Shown one piece after another: positions 45,190 to 55,705 of a stretch of DNA of 64,000 nucleotides (the first letter of the stretch is position 1; the number at the start of each line of letters is the position of its first letter). The DNA is from Kappaphycus alvarezii. Lineage: Eukaryota > Rhodophyta > Florideophyceae > Gigartinales > Solieriaceae. The stretch is from contig NADL03000034.1 in assembly GCA_002205965.3 (NCBI GenBank), positions 372,001-436,000 on the forward strand, in the 5' to 3' direction. A program made the translations under genes and the position numbers. The notes beneath the pieces were generated by a model that worked only from the letters and a program-made list of their open reading frames with translations, had not been told where the DNA came from and did no database searches.

Positions 45190-46267
45190 CCGTATAGTCA
45201 GACCTGCAGTAAATCTCTAACGCAAAGACTCGCTTTCTGAGCAATAAGGAATGCGAGTTCTGTTTATGGCCCGCAGTAGTATTGCACTCAATGCATTAAA
45301 ATTTGGGAAAAAGGGGGGTGTCTTTATTGAGATGTTGGATTGGCTGGAACCCATTCGGAGTTGGGGGGGGGAATCTTTTAATGTGTCCAAAAACCTGAAC
45401 CAAGAAAGAAGAAGAATCGACGCATCGTACGGTTTCACAATTGGCTTGACAATGATACGATATCTACGCTCCGGTACAAATTTACTGGATACCAACCCAC
45501 ATATCTACCACAGTATATTAACCCCCCATTTACACACAGAAAGAAGAAAGAGGTTTAATGCGTTCAGTATCTAATGCACATTTGCGTAATTTCAAATTAC
45601 TATTTTCTGCTCTCCGCCCCATTGCTCCTCCCCCAATCTTGCTACCTACAGTACATTATATAAAGGTAGGTGTTACGGCAAGAAGGTACGGAGGAACTGC
45701 AGTGCGATACACCGAGCATTGGGGGGGGAATGGGGGGTGGGTCTGCGGTAACGCGTCGAGTTGCGGCCGGGGGGCTGGTTAGGGTGGCGATTGTGCATGG
45801 CTACGGGGGGGCTTGTTGGGGGAGAGGTGGGGACTGTACATGGGCATGGCTACGGGGGGGCCTGTGGGAGGAGAGATGGCGGCTGCGATGGCTGCCGGGG
45901 AAACTGCCGGGGGAGAAGTGGGGACTGTCCATGGGTAGGGGAGATGGTTGCTGCAATAATGCGATGTGCTGAGGCTTAGAGAGGGGGGGTGAGGACTGTG
46001 GATAGGAAGAGGGTACAGATGCAGAAGTGCTGTTAGGTGCTGCGGCGGGGGGGTATGGCTGGGGGTTGTGGCTGGGGACTGGGTGGATGGGGATTGTGTT
46101 CCGGTAGGGGACGGGTGGTGGAATAGTCTCAAGTGTTGCGGCATTGGAGGGGAAAGGGAGCAGGGATTGTGCAGCGGTAGCACGGGTTTGTGCTGGGGTT
46201 TGGTGAAGTTATGTGGCCGAAACGTATGACTGGATGGCGGGGAGGGTTGGGGGAACGCGAGGAGTTT
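45190..46267. other. Spacer with a promoter-like site and a G-rich tract
   Basis: An open frame (45251-45574, 107 residues) has no recognisable motif. TACAGTACATTATATAAA at 45647-45664 resembles a promoter. From 45720 to 46160 the + strand is a degenerate G-rich tract with recurring GCATGGCTACGGGGGGG and GAGGTGGGGACTGT words. Confidence 0.45.
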
Positions 46268-47590
46268 TTACTGGGTAGAAGGCTGAGTTTCGGGGAACTC
46301 TGAGGCTCTAAATCGCATTGCGGTCAATCTACGTCGCTTGTTGTGGTAACTCGTTTGTGTTTGCTTGCGCTTTTCGCTGAGTTCATTTCCGATTGTGTAG
46401 AGGCGATTTTTTACACTGCGGTGATGGGCGGCATCTTCTGTGCGCAACGGATGCATCTGAACGTGCACATTGGTAAGTGCAGCGCATAATCGGAACACTG
46501 AGTCGTAGCGGTCCTCCTTCCATCTCCGCTTCCCTCCCATTACGCCCCATAACATCTTTAACCTCCCGAACCTGTTCTCAACAATAATACGGTCAGATGA
46601 AATTTTCTTGTTCGTCGCCTCCTCTTCCATGGTTAACTGTCCATTCTTGGGCTTCTTCTTTAGGGAGATAGCACGAGCTATCTCCGCCGCTCCTTGAAAT
46701 CCCTTGTCCATGAGCACCCCCCAGTGATTCGGGTACTCTCCGGACAGCAGTCCAATATCAGCAATTACTGCAACCTCACCATCTTTCTTTCGTAGGGCCC
46801 TCTTGTGAAACAGAGCATTTAGTTGAAAAATCTCTAGGTCTGCCTCAATTCCAAGGTAGTGCGCAGTGACATCCACAGCGATCCCATTCCTCAGTACACT
46901 GACTTCTACTTTTTACCCATAAAAATTGTATTTATTAGAAAAGTACGGCTTCCACTCTTGCATATTACCAGTTGGACGGTTGCACTGCTGAAAAGTAACG
47001 CCCGTAGGATATCTGGCAAAGGAATAATTCTGAAACCGCACACCGTCCTCAAGCAGCTCCCCAAACTTGAAGATCACCTCATTGTCTTCGACTAGGGGAT
47101 CGTAAGCAGCATCAGATAGATTATCAATAAACTTAACAATCATCTTTTCAAAAGTTGGGCCCTTGATGTTGAATATTTTCGATAAACCATCCAAATGAGT
47201 TCCAAGCTTGAGAACCACCAAACACATAAAGAAAATATCCTTACCAGTGTACGGGCACTTTCTACCGGGACCATTATTGTACAATGCACTTTTAATATCT
47301 GCAAACATATTCCAGATAGTACTGTATTCATCGGGGTCAAAATTGACCATTTCACGAACGCCAGTGGCTCCCCCAGTATTGTAAAATGTATCCAAAACAA
47401 GACTGCCAGAATCATTCTCTTCGTCGCTCTCAATCGCGTTGTTGGGGGCTGTAAATGGAGCGAATTCTTCTGCCCTACCTGCAGCAGCCTCAGCCAGGAT
47501 TGTCAACGCATTTTTTGCTTCTGCAGGAAAGGGAACAGGAACATTACATTCCATAGTGACGTTATTGGCTGTGCTGGGGCGAGGAGGCAT
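46268..47590 (-). pseudogene. PIF/Harbinger-type (DDE_Tnp_4) transposase with one stop
   Basis: The ATG at 47590 opens MPPRPSTANNVTMEC. The frame is continuous to 46268 except for one TAA near 46910 (about 225 codons in), which falls in YNFYG-stop-KVEVSVLRNG where relatives usually carry an aromatic residue. Domain order: CPYTGKDIFFMCLVVLKLG and IKGPTFEKMIVKFI (helical part), GVTFQQCNRPTGNMQEWKPY (position of the first catalytic Asp, here Gly), VLMDKGFQG (second Asp) and IIVENRFGRLKMLWG (Glu). A basic tail follows (SEKRKQTQTSYHNKRRRL). The stop and the lost Asp both argue against activity. The family assignment is solid. Confidence 0.8.
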
Positions 47591-48239
47591 TTTAGGTAGG
47601 GCAATGGAACAGAATTGGTGCGGTACTCTGTGAAAAAGTGTAATCGTTCGATATAGTGTAGCGTTTTTGGTAATATAATAAGTTAAATCGTAAAAGCCGC
47701 TATCTTCGATTGGAAACAATTACAGTTTCGCATTTACCGCCAATTGTACTTAGTGGCCTGTTTTTTCTCAATTTGAAAAGTTTATGTCATTTGCGCGCAA
47801 ATTTTCATAATCTGGATTAACTGACAAATAAAAGAATATATTCGGAATGCATACTAGCGCAATCGAATTTCATTGGCCCTCATATCAGTGCGTGCATATT
47901 TTGATTGAGAGTACTAGTGTACACGATAGATACTTAATGAAGTAAAATATGAGTTGTTTTTGTGTTGTGTAGACGTGTTTATTCGCATAAAACGAAGTAC
48001 AGTGGATAGCGAGGCCGATCCTACAAGGATATGCTACACGACGCGTACGCGGACACGTGGTTCGCTGGTGTACACTCGTCTATAAATGGGCGAGAGTGCA
48101 AGGGCCGGCGACGGCGAGTCTCTGGCATGCCATTCTCTTCCTCGAGAGTCCCCAGAAAGTCTGGCGGTAGGCACTTTTCATCTACGGTCAAAAGAATATG
48201 ACCACAAATCGCTAATTGATCTCAAAACAGGTTACAATC
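47591..48239. other. Spacer between the Harbinger transposase and the DIRS-like element
   Basis: ATTTGCGCGCAAAT, a perfect 14-base palindrome, lies at 47789-47802, about 200 bases before the transposase start. GTCTATAAATGGG near 48077 resembles a TATA box and may belong to the DIRS-like element on the right. Confidence 0.45.
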
Positions 48240-50570
48240 ATAGCCCAAGCGTTCAAGGCTAGCAAGGAAACTGCCGATGATCTAATTTCGAAAGCCAAAC
48301 AAGTCGCGAAAGGAAAACTCTTGCTGAAGCAGGAATAGTGCTCTTGCTGAAGCAGGAATAGAAGCAACTTGGATTGTAACGTATGGGCAAACGGCGGAGC
48401 GTGTGGATCGAGACCGGAAGTTTGGCCTCAGTCGTTACCCGTACGAGGCAGGGCCGGCAATTGGAGCTTTTGTAGGTGGATTCTTCGATCAAAGGTGGCC
48501 GACTCGCAAGGCACTCGAAAAGCACGCAAGCATGCGAGCAGTGGTAGTGTACGAGGCACACATGACATCCCAAGTGATGAAGGCAGTCGCCACCCTCTGC
48601 GCAAGTAAAGCAAGAAAGCGTGCCAAAGGAAAGGGTGCTGCTGCTGATGGGAATTAGTCACCATTGGCTCTCGGTGACCGCTTTGGAGCGGATAAAAAAC
48701 CCGAGTCGAAGCATGGCGCTAGATAGGGGCCTCTGCACAAATGTGTCGAGTGTTTGGAGTATACGAACCGCCTGTCGAGCCTTTTGTTTCAAGGCAAGGC
48801 GAGGAGTTGGGGGATATCCCACAGTCGATGGAGATCTGGAGTTCGGGGATCGGGACCTAGCGGTAGGGAGCCGCACTGGAATATTCCAAGAGGTATCGAA
48901 GGAGCATGCCATGTGTGCGAAGTAAAATGGTGCTATCATTTCATCGGCCTTCACTGTGTGGCAAGTTCGAGACGAAGGGCTCAAAGGCCGCTTTGTTGTG
49001 AACCTATCGAAGCAATCAAAGAGATGGCCGAAAGGAACTGTGCGCATGGAGAAAATATCGGAATTTTCAATGAACATTCAGCGTGGAGATCACTTTATTA
49101 AAATGGATATCGAAAAAGGATACCGTCATATACGCTTGCACCCATTGATGCGCGATTGGTTTATTTTCGCTACAATGGCCGATACTACAGATGTGTTGCT
49201 CTCCCGTGTGGGTGGGGTCGGTCGCCGCTGTGGTTTAAGCGGCTTATGTCACCGTTCTTTTGCGAAATGCGGTCATATGGATACCGCATACTGGCGTACA
49301 TCGACGACTTTTTGATCGCTCCCTCTCTATATGGTACAGCGGCAGGTTCAACGGACTGCGTTCAGGCACGGAAGACGATCACTTCGCTTATGCGACGCCT
49401 GGGCCTGAATCGACAAACAGGAAAAGGCGAATGGAAAGGAGCACCCGTGGTGGAACACCTGGGCGTCATGGTAGACAGCATACGGATGAGGTTCTACGTA
49501 ACGAAGCGGAAGGTGCAGAAAGTTCACCAGCTTTCTGGGAAGCTGCTGAAGCAAGTGATTTTTGGACGGTGCTTGGTTTCGGTCGCCGATGTGTCCAGCT
49601 TCTGTGGAACCCGTGTTTCGATAAGTTTGGCAATGCTTTGGACACGGTTCTACACTCGATCACTGTACTGGGAATTTTACAGCAATGGAAGGCATGATCA
49701 TCGCGGTCGATGCCGTTTATCTCATCAATCAGTATGGGATCTCCGTTTTTGGCGCCAGGTATCGCGAGCGGCAACGGAAGGACGCCCAATCACTCCATCT
49801 CCTGCTCAGGCTGCCGTGCACTCCGACACAGCGGACATGGGCTACGGCAGTTCCTTAAACGTCGAGGCCACAAGAACTGGAATGGAAGGAATGTGGACAG
49901 ACCAAGGTGTCTGGAGCTGGAGAGATCGAGCTGCATCCATCACACTCCGAGAACTGATATCATACGCCGTTTGTTATGCGGGCTGATTGGAACAGAGATT
50001 CGTTGACATGGCATGCAGCACTTGCTTTTTTATGTAGAAAACCAGGCGGTCGTGCACATAGCAAACAGCTTCGTCTCCGCAAGTCAAACAATGATGCGGG
50101 AGCTTCGTCGTCTCAAACTTGTGCCCGACAAATTGGGAATTTGGATAAGATCAGAGTGGATTCCATCCGCTGCCAACCAGTTTTCCGACAGGTTGTCGCG
50201 ACGCTTCCCCCGCGGCGACTTGCAGATTCGGAAGCAGCTACGGCGTTCCGACGCGGATGGAATGAAGGTGCCCTTCGACGTTTTCAAGTTTCGACCACTC
50301 GGCGAGCCGCCATCTTATCTGCGCCGCGCGATGTTCAAGTAGTTAGAATCAGAATGGAGCACGGAGGACGTACGTCTACTTTGCCCACCAGTGGACTTGA
50401 TTGGAATAACAGTGAATAAACTCGCCCCAACCAAGGCGCCGACAGTCCTGCTGATCCTGGACTGGCCCAGACATCCCTGGCACCAAGCGGCTCTTCGCGT
50501 GGCATCGCGGGTGGAACGACTCTGACACGCAAGAGTGGCAAAGGGGACGACAGGAGCTAAAGGCGTGACC
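48240..50570 (+). mobile_element. DIRS-like retrotransposon: gag-like, RT, RNase H
   Basis: The gag-like segment (48240-48657) reads TADDLISKAKQVAKGKLLLK and later KARKRAKGKGAAADGN, and is interrupted by a 23-base tandem duplication (48318-48340, 48341-48361). RT blocks in two frames: GDHFIKMDIEKGYRHIRLHP, YYRCVALPCGWGRSPLWF, YRILAYIDDFLIAPSLYG (catalytic YxDD) and PVVEHLGVMVDSIRMRF. RNase H: AVHSDTADMGYGSSL, ASITLRELISYAV and, after a shift, VENQAVVHIANSFV and EWIPSAANQFSDRLSRRF. After a stop, LCPPVDLIGITVNKL and DWPRHPWHQAALRVASRV follow, typical of the DIRS/Ngaro type. These elements normally also encode a tyrosine recombinase; none is visible before the palindrome at 50598. Confidence 0.7.
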
Positions 50571-50597
50571 AAAAGGGCTATCTATTCCCTTGTATTG

Positions 50598-53023
50598 TGT
50601 CCATATATGGGCACAATGTACCTAAATCTGCCATAAATCCGCCATTAATTGCAGATAAGATGGGAAACTTCGCTTAATTGCAAAGGGAGGCGATTTTAGC
50701 TTTTTTGAGCGTTCCAACGGGCAGCGATGGATCAATCTCGAGATATTGCCTCTTTTGCCCTCCAGAACAAAACAGAGACGTGTATTTTTGTTCTATTTTC
50801 ATTCCACCAAGGGAATTGATCGTGCCATCCCAATCTCCACAACAACCTAATAGGAGCCCATCTCAAACGCGTTCCGTCTTTGATACGAGTACATTCTCAA
50901 AAAAGGCACTCTCTACCGACAATGTACTCCTCCGGCAGTGAAAATGGACATGAGAATGAGTCCTCTGAAGAAGAAATTCCCCCTACGCTCCTAGTACGGA
51001 ATGACGCAGGCAGTTACTCCCATGCTCTTCCCAACGAAAGCCACCGCTTTAATCAACATGAAGACGAAGCAGAGCCTATTCCTTTCCGAAGATCCGGCAA
51101 TTAAACCTCATTTCCGACTGCCATTCCAGCATTTCAACCATTTCAATTTCCTCTCGGAAGGGTCTCTGAGACCGGAAAGGCAAAAATTCGAAGCAGGAAT
51201 TTTACAATCATGCCTCTTCTAATGTTTCAAAGATATTTTACCGATATTATTCTTCAGGCTATAATAATAACTATGCTATTATTAAAAGGGCAGGCGAATG
51301 TAATAAAAGGACGTAGTGCCCACTTGCAGTTGACGAACTTAAGGCTTTTTTAGGGAACATTACTGTACATGGGGCTGCATAAAGAAAATTTTATCGTTGA
51401 TTACTGGTTTTATGAAGATGACATGTCTCAGTACCCGCTGCGTAAATTGATGATACAAATGCGTTTTGAACAGTTAAGTTGTAACGTTAATAAGGTGAAA
51501 CCTTTATTCAGCCATGTAAGGAGTGTTTCTAAGGATTTATAGACACCTGACTGCCGCCTGTCTGTTTATGAGATGGTGATTTTATGCATGGGGAGGTGCT
51601 TCGAAACTGTGAGAACTAAGGGTAAGCCAATCGGACAAGTGTTTAAAATATGGGCACTTTGGGAACGAGGGTATGTGTACGAATTCTTTCCACATTCTAA
51701 TAAGTTTAAATGGAAAGAGGTCGAATATTACAAAAACAAGCTTATGTATTCTTCAGCCATTTTAGCGAAACTCGTTGAAAGTATACCTGACAAAATAGGC
51801 CAGAAACCGCTATCCTATCAAGCTTACATGGAAAACCTGTTTTCTAGTGTTTCGCCTTTTAAAATTCTTCGAACTAAGTTGGTTGGTTGCGTGGGTACAA
51901 CGAGATCAAATACGACTGAATTTCAGCCGGAACTAAAAGTAAGGGGAGCACTTAGTGCAAAAATGAATTGGGATACAATTGGTTCTGTTGTAGTTCAAGG
52001 TGTGAACTGTATTTGCTGGATTGATAATGGTGCGATTTTAATGCTCTCGAAGGTTCACCACATAGGGCCTGAGCATACAGTCATTCGTTCGAGAAGAAGA
52101 CCTCGAGAGACATTAACTAATGCGAAAAAGGTGCAGGATGTTTTTGGAAACCAGTTCACAAAAGGGTTACCTATTCCTGCTGTTGTTGATGAAAACATTC
52201 ACCACATGGGTGGGGTCGATATTGCAGACCAGCTGCGAGCAAATTATGGATCTCATTTAAGAGTTCTTAGAACATGGCTGCCGCTTCTGTACTGGTTACT
52301 CGACACCAGTGTTTCTAACGCTTTTATTGCTCTACGGGATCACAATACTGGTTAGTGGGGAACTAAGTCCGCTCAAAAGGCATTCAGACGTGCGTTAATA
52401 TGGGAGTTATTAAAATGTGGCATACGTCACCAGCATAGTGCAGCCAATAGCGAGGGTGGTGATGGCCGGAGAGGAGTAAAACGTCGGCGGAACAGCTCAA
52501 CAATGGCCACGAGTGATTTGCGCCTGGATCCTAATATCCAACACTTAACCCGTTGAATTTCTCATAACAATGGGCGCAAGCCCAGTGTACTCTGTGAATT
52601 TGCTTTAGGGTACCTTAACCAACCCTCAAAAAAAGCGCCAAAGTCGATGCTTTATTGTGCGGGGTGCGAGACGGGTACCGTTCTTTGCTTTTCAGCTGAG
52701 CGAAATTGCTTTGAGCTTTATCATACCATCACTGATATTTATAAGTTTGCCACAGAAGCCGTTTAGAATGTCACTTCACCACGAAACCTCGTGCATATTT
52801 CATGGATCTTGGTTACAAGTACTGTAGACTGTGTGTATTGACCATCTGAGGACATTCTTGGCTGTAATCAGGCACGGGAAACCGATTGGTCATGTCAATT
52901 CTCCTCACTTGGGGTTCAAAAACGAGATATATTTGATGGAGCAAGCGTAACGGCAGGGCCAGCCGGATGGCCCGGCTATGGTATAATTTTCCAAAAACAT
53001 TCTGTGCCCATATATGGGCACAA
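50598..53023 (+). mobile_element. piggyBac-type DNA element flanked by twin palindromes
   Basis: TGTGTCCATATATGGGCACA at 50598-50617 and TGTGCCCATATATGGGCACA at 53004-53023 bracket a piggyBac transposase gene. If each palindrome is a target TATA plus element end, the terminal repeat would be TGGGCACA and the target TATA rather than the usual TTAA. Because each motif is itself palindromic, the exact boundary is ambiguous. Confidence 0.5.
50922..52770 (+). pseudogene. piggyBac transposase, degenerate
   Basis: ATG at 50922 with an acidic start (SENGHENESSEEEIPP), as in the family. A broken middle: FTDIILQAII, DELKAFLGNI, YWFYEDDMSQYPLRKLMIQM and FEQLSCN, with shifts and stops near 51230-51570. 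The best part is open from 51573 to 52355, 260 residues: GRCFETVRTKGKPIGQVFKI, YMENLFSSVSPFKILRTKL, GCVGTTRSNTTEF, CICWIDNGAILMLSKVHH (catalytic Asp) and HHMGGVDIADQLRANYGSHL (Asp). The Cys-rich C-terminal domain survives in another frame: LYCAGCETGTVLCFS and NCFELYHT. Inactive because of several lesions. Confidence 0.8.
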
Positions 53024-53690
53024 ATATAGACAGGGGAAGGGATAGGAACAGGAACGAGCCCAAGAATAGAAAGTAAAGTCTAAGGTTATGGGGTCTGAAC
53101 TCTGAGCCAACGATGATACCTTTACTGTAATGGACGTAGATTCGGTAGACTAAGTCGTAATGAGACTCTAAAACACATGTAGTTGTTGGAGACTGCTCTT
53201 GTACGGCGCTAGCACTGTAGGTAATGACCCAGGAGGGGTAAGCCAGGTCCGGCTGAAGGGACCATCAAATAGTGTGGCTACTGTATAGTGTATGCTGTAC
53301 TGTAGGCTGCTGCAATTATTGACAACCTTAGTATCCGTGGGATATGGGACAGCTGTCCATGAGGGTTGTCGCCGCCGTACTACTGTACAGTACACTGGCC
53401 GGATGGAGTGTAACCGCTGAGGGTCAATAAACATGTACCAGGCCGCTGAGGGCCAACGGAAGAGTGCGCGGAGGCACTACAACGATCCGTTTTAGTAGTA
53501 ACGAAAAACCTGCTCTAATGGCACTACAATAAAGGGTAACTAAAAAAAGGGAAAATAAAGGATTGACCAACCCAGCCCACAGTGACACGCACCATTACAG
53601 TGGGTGTGTAAAAGGTGGGGGGTAGCAATAGGATATAAGATAAACTTAATTAGGTAGTAAAATAATGAGGCACTGAAAAAAAACATTACC
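52771..53690. other. Gene-free spacer
   Basis: Contains the right-hand palindrome (53004-53023) and TACAGT/ACTGTA words (53280-53300, 53380-53400). No coding signal. Confidence 0.4.
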
Positions 53691-53694
53691 CATC

Positions 53695-54560
53695 GGGACT
53701 TCGGGTTGGGGAAGTCCATGGACTACCCAAACCTCGAAAGCTCTCTGAAGTTTCCCGTCGGCGCCTCCTTAGTGAGGCATCTAAAGGCAAGAAATCTTCT
53801 CGGTATCTAAAGCAGTCACTCAACTTAAACGTATCTATTTGAGTCGTCCAACAGGTCCAATCCTCCTGCAATCACCTGAAAAATCGCAAGATGCAAAAGA
53901 GCCTAACCATTACATCGAAAATAAGAAAAAAATTGCCCAATGGGCACGTCGAAACATCAGCAGCCGGAACGAATTATGGATTAAGATACTATTTTCGGAC
54001 GACTGGAAGTTGAGATTAGATGGATCGGATAGAATGTAGTGCTATTGGGACGATTTGCTGAATGAAACGCATTTTTTTTCACACTCGCCAGATGGGCGAT
54101 GTCTTTTTCATGTTTTGGGGCACGATATCTTTTTACGGTACCTCTTCTTTAAGTATAATGAAAAGAAATCAAGAATCGAAGCAATAATTTGAAAGAGTAG
54201 ACACTGGACTACTACAATTTGCCTCCGAGATATTAGGGTAACAGCAAACGCAGATATTTCAACGGGACAATGCGCCGACCCAAAATTCCAGAAATACACT
54301 TGATTGTCTTTGAGTCAAGTATAATAGAACTCTAGACTCGCTACCAAAGTGTACACACCTTAATATCATTTAAGATGTGTTTTTTTCTCTTGTGCGGTAG
54401 ATACAATCTCGAGGACTCAATTTAAGATTATTGAACAACTCAAGGATGCAGTTGAAAATGACTGGTCCGCTGTGACGCCTAAATTTCTGCTTTATCTTTA
54501 TCAAAGAATTCCTCGTCGTATATTGTCACTCATGGATGCTAAGAGAGGTGAATAGAAGTA
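53695..54560 (+). pseudogene. Second Tc1/mariner transposase, degenerate
   Basis: One frame reads PKPRKLSEVSRRRLLSEASK and YLKQSLNLNVSI, the helix-turn-helix region. Another reads NKKKIAQWARRNISSRNELW and IKILFSDDWKLRLDGSDRM, the first catalytic Asp block. The C-terminal piece near 54415-54550 reads TQFKIIEQLKDAVENDWSAV and LYQRIPRRILSLMDAKRG. It differs from the element at 15967 and has no clear terminal repeats. Confidence 0.7.
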
Positions 54561-54839
54561 TTAACGCTTAGAAATATAGGAATACGTGCCATAGTTTTGG
54601 TTTGTATTCTAATAAATTTCACCCCTTCTATTAGTTTGATTCATATTCGTAAAGATAAGTCGTATTATAGTTCGATGCGAGTAAATTAGCGTCATTTTTT
54701 TGCTTTATTTGGCCTCTGAAGTGGAGTTTTGTATGCATATGCGTGTGGTAGATATATTTATATTGGCTAAAAGGAAAAATGGTTCTATTTCTAAAGCAAT
54801 TTATCGCAATTTTTTTTGCGGAAATTGTGAAAATACTCA

Positions 54840-54878
54840 CGTCATCAATTGATTGCAAAAATGTCATCAATTGACGAC
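54840..54878 (+). repeat. Repeated GTCATCAATTGA motif
   Basis: GTCATCAATTGA occurs at about 54841 and again about 22 bases later. The same word forms both arms of the palindrome at 39329-39372. Possibly ends of a small non-coding element. Confidence 0.5.
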
Positions 54879-55051
54879 AGCAATTGTCAAATAGACGCGA
54901 AAATGTCGATGGGAAGCCAGACTGCAGAAAATCCGCGTTGGAGGCTACAGCTGGCGGTGAGAGTCACTGCAAAAGAATGCATCGAACCTTCATGAAAATA
55001 ATCATACTTTACTCACAGTGTTTCTGAAGTGTACATCGACGAAGTGAATAT

Positions 55052-55530
55052 TTATTGTAGTGAAATTTGCACTCACACTGCACTGCCATTTGCAGAGCTG
55101 ATTTTCGAGATATTTTTAGTATCCAATTTTGTTCATGCTGGCGCCCTGTTACCACCAGGTACTCTACTGTAATATACAGTAAGGATAATTTTCGAATGTC
55201 GCCCAACATTGTTCTTGGTACTGTATGCTCACCCGAGACGCCCTGACGGCTTACAGTTGGCCCACTTGGACCCCAACCTGGACCTGATATTTTCACAGGA
55301 AAAAGGTCCCTTTTGGGCCAATTGTCGACTTTACTAACCTCTAGCTTGGATCTTCATTACTTGGCTGAAATTGAATTTATTTAATCTGTCGTCTTAGATA
55401 ACTCTAACCTAGGTAACTGGTATTTGCACCTATCTATCCACTCGTACCCCAGCATAAACAGCTTCCCCGGCGTTGGCTCTGAACTTGAATCCCAATTTCC
55501 GCCTCTGCCGCAAGATTTCTAACGGCATGA
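55052..55530 (+). mobile_element. Copia-type fragment, gag-side segment
   Basis: Third copy of the block seen at 22015 and 27356: shared words GCAGAGCTGATTTT, CTTGGTACTGTATGCTCACCC, GGACCTGATATTTTC and TTTGGGCCAA, in order. Ends near 55530. Confidence 0.55.
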
Positions 55531-55705
55531 GATCCAACTGGATGTTTTACGTCTTTCAAGTGCATTAGAGGCGAAAATATGATGGCCGTAGCTAGCAATG
55601 ACCACAGAGCACAACTGACGCACTGGTAAATGTGAGTACGGTCGTAAATGCGGTGGTGAGCTAGCCGGCCGCAGTGCTCAGTAGGAGCTGTTCTAGAAAC
55701 CAAAA
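55520..55705 (-). mobile_element. RT-element-related fragment
   Basis: The - strand frame reads IYQCVSCALWSLLATAIIF and LMHLKDVKHPVG, matching RLYQRVSCTLWSSVAIKIL and LHVPDEEHPV at 45090-45180. It abuts the copia fragment at 55530. Confidence 0.45.
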
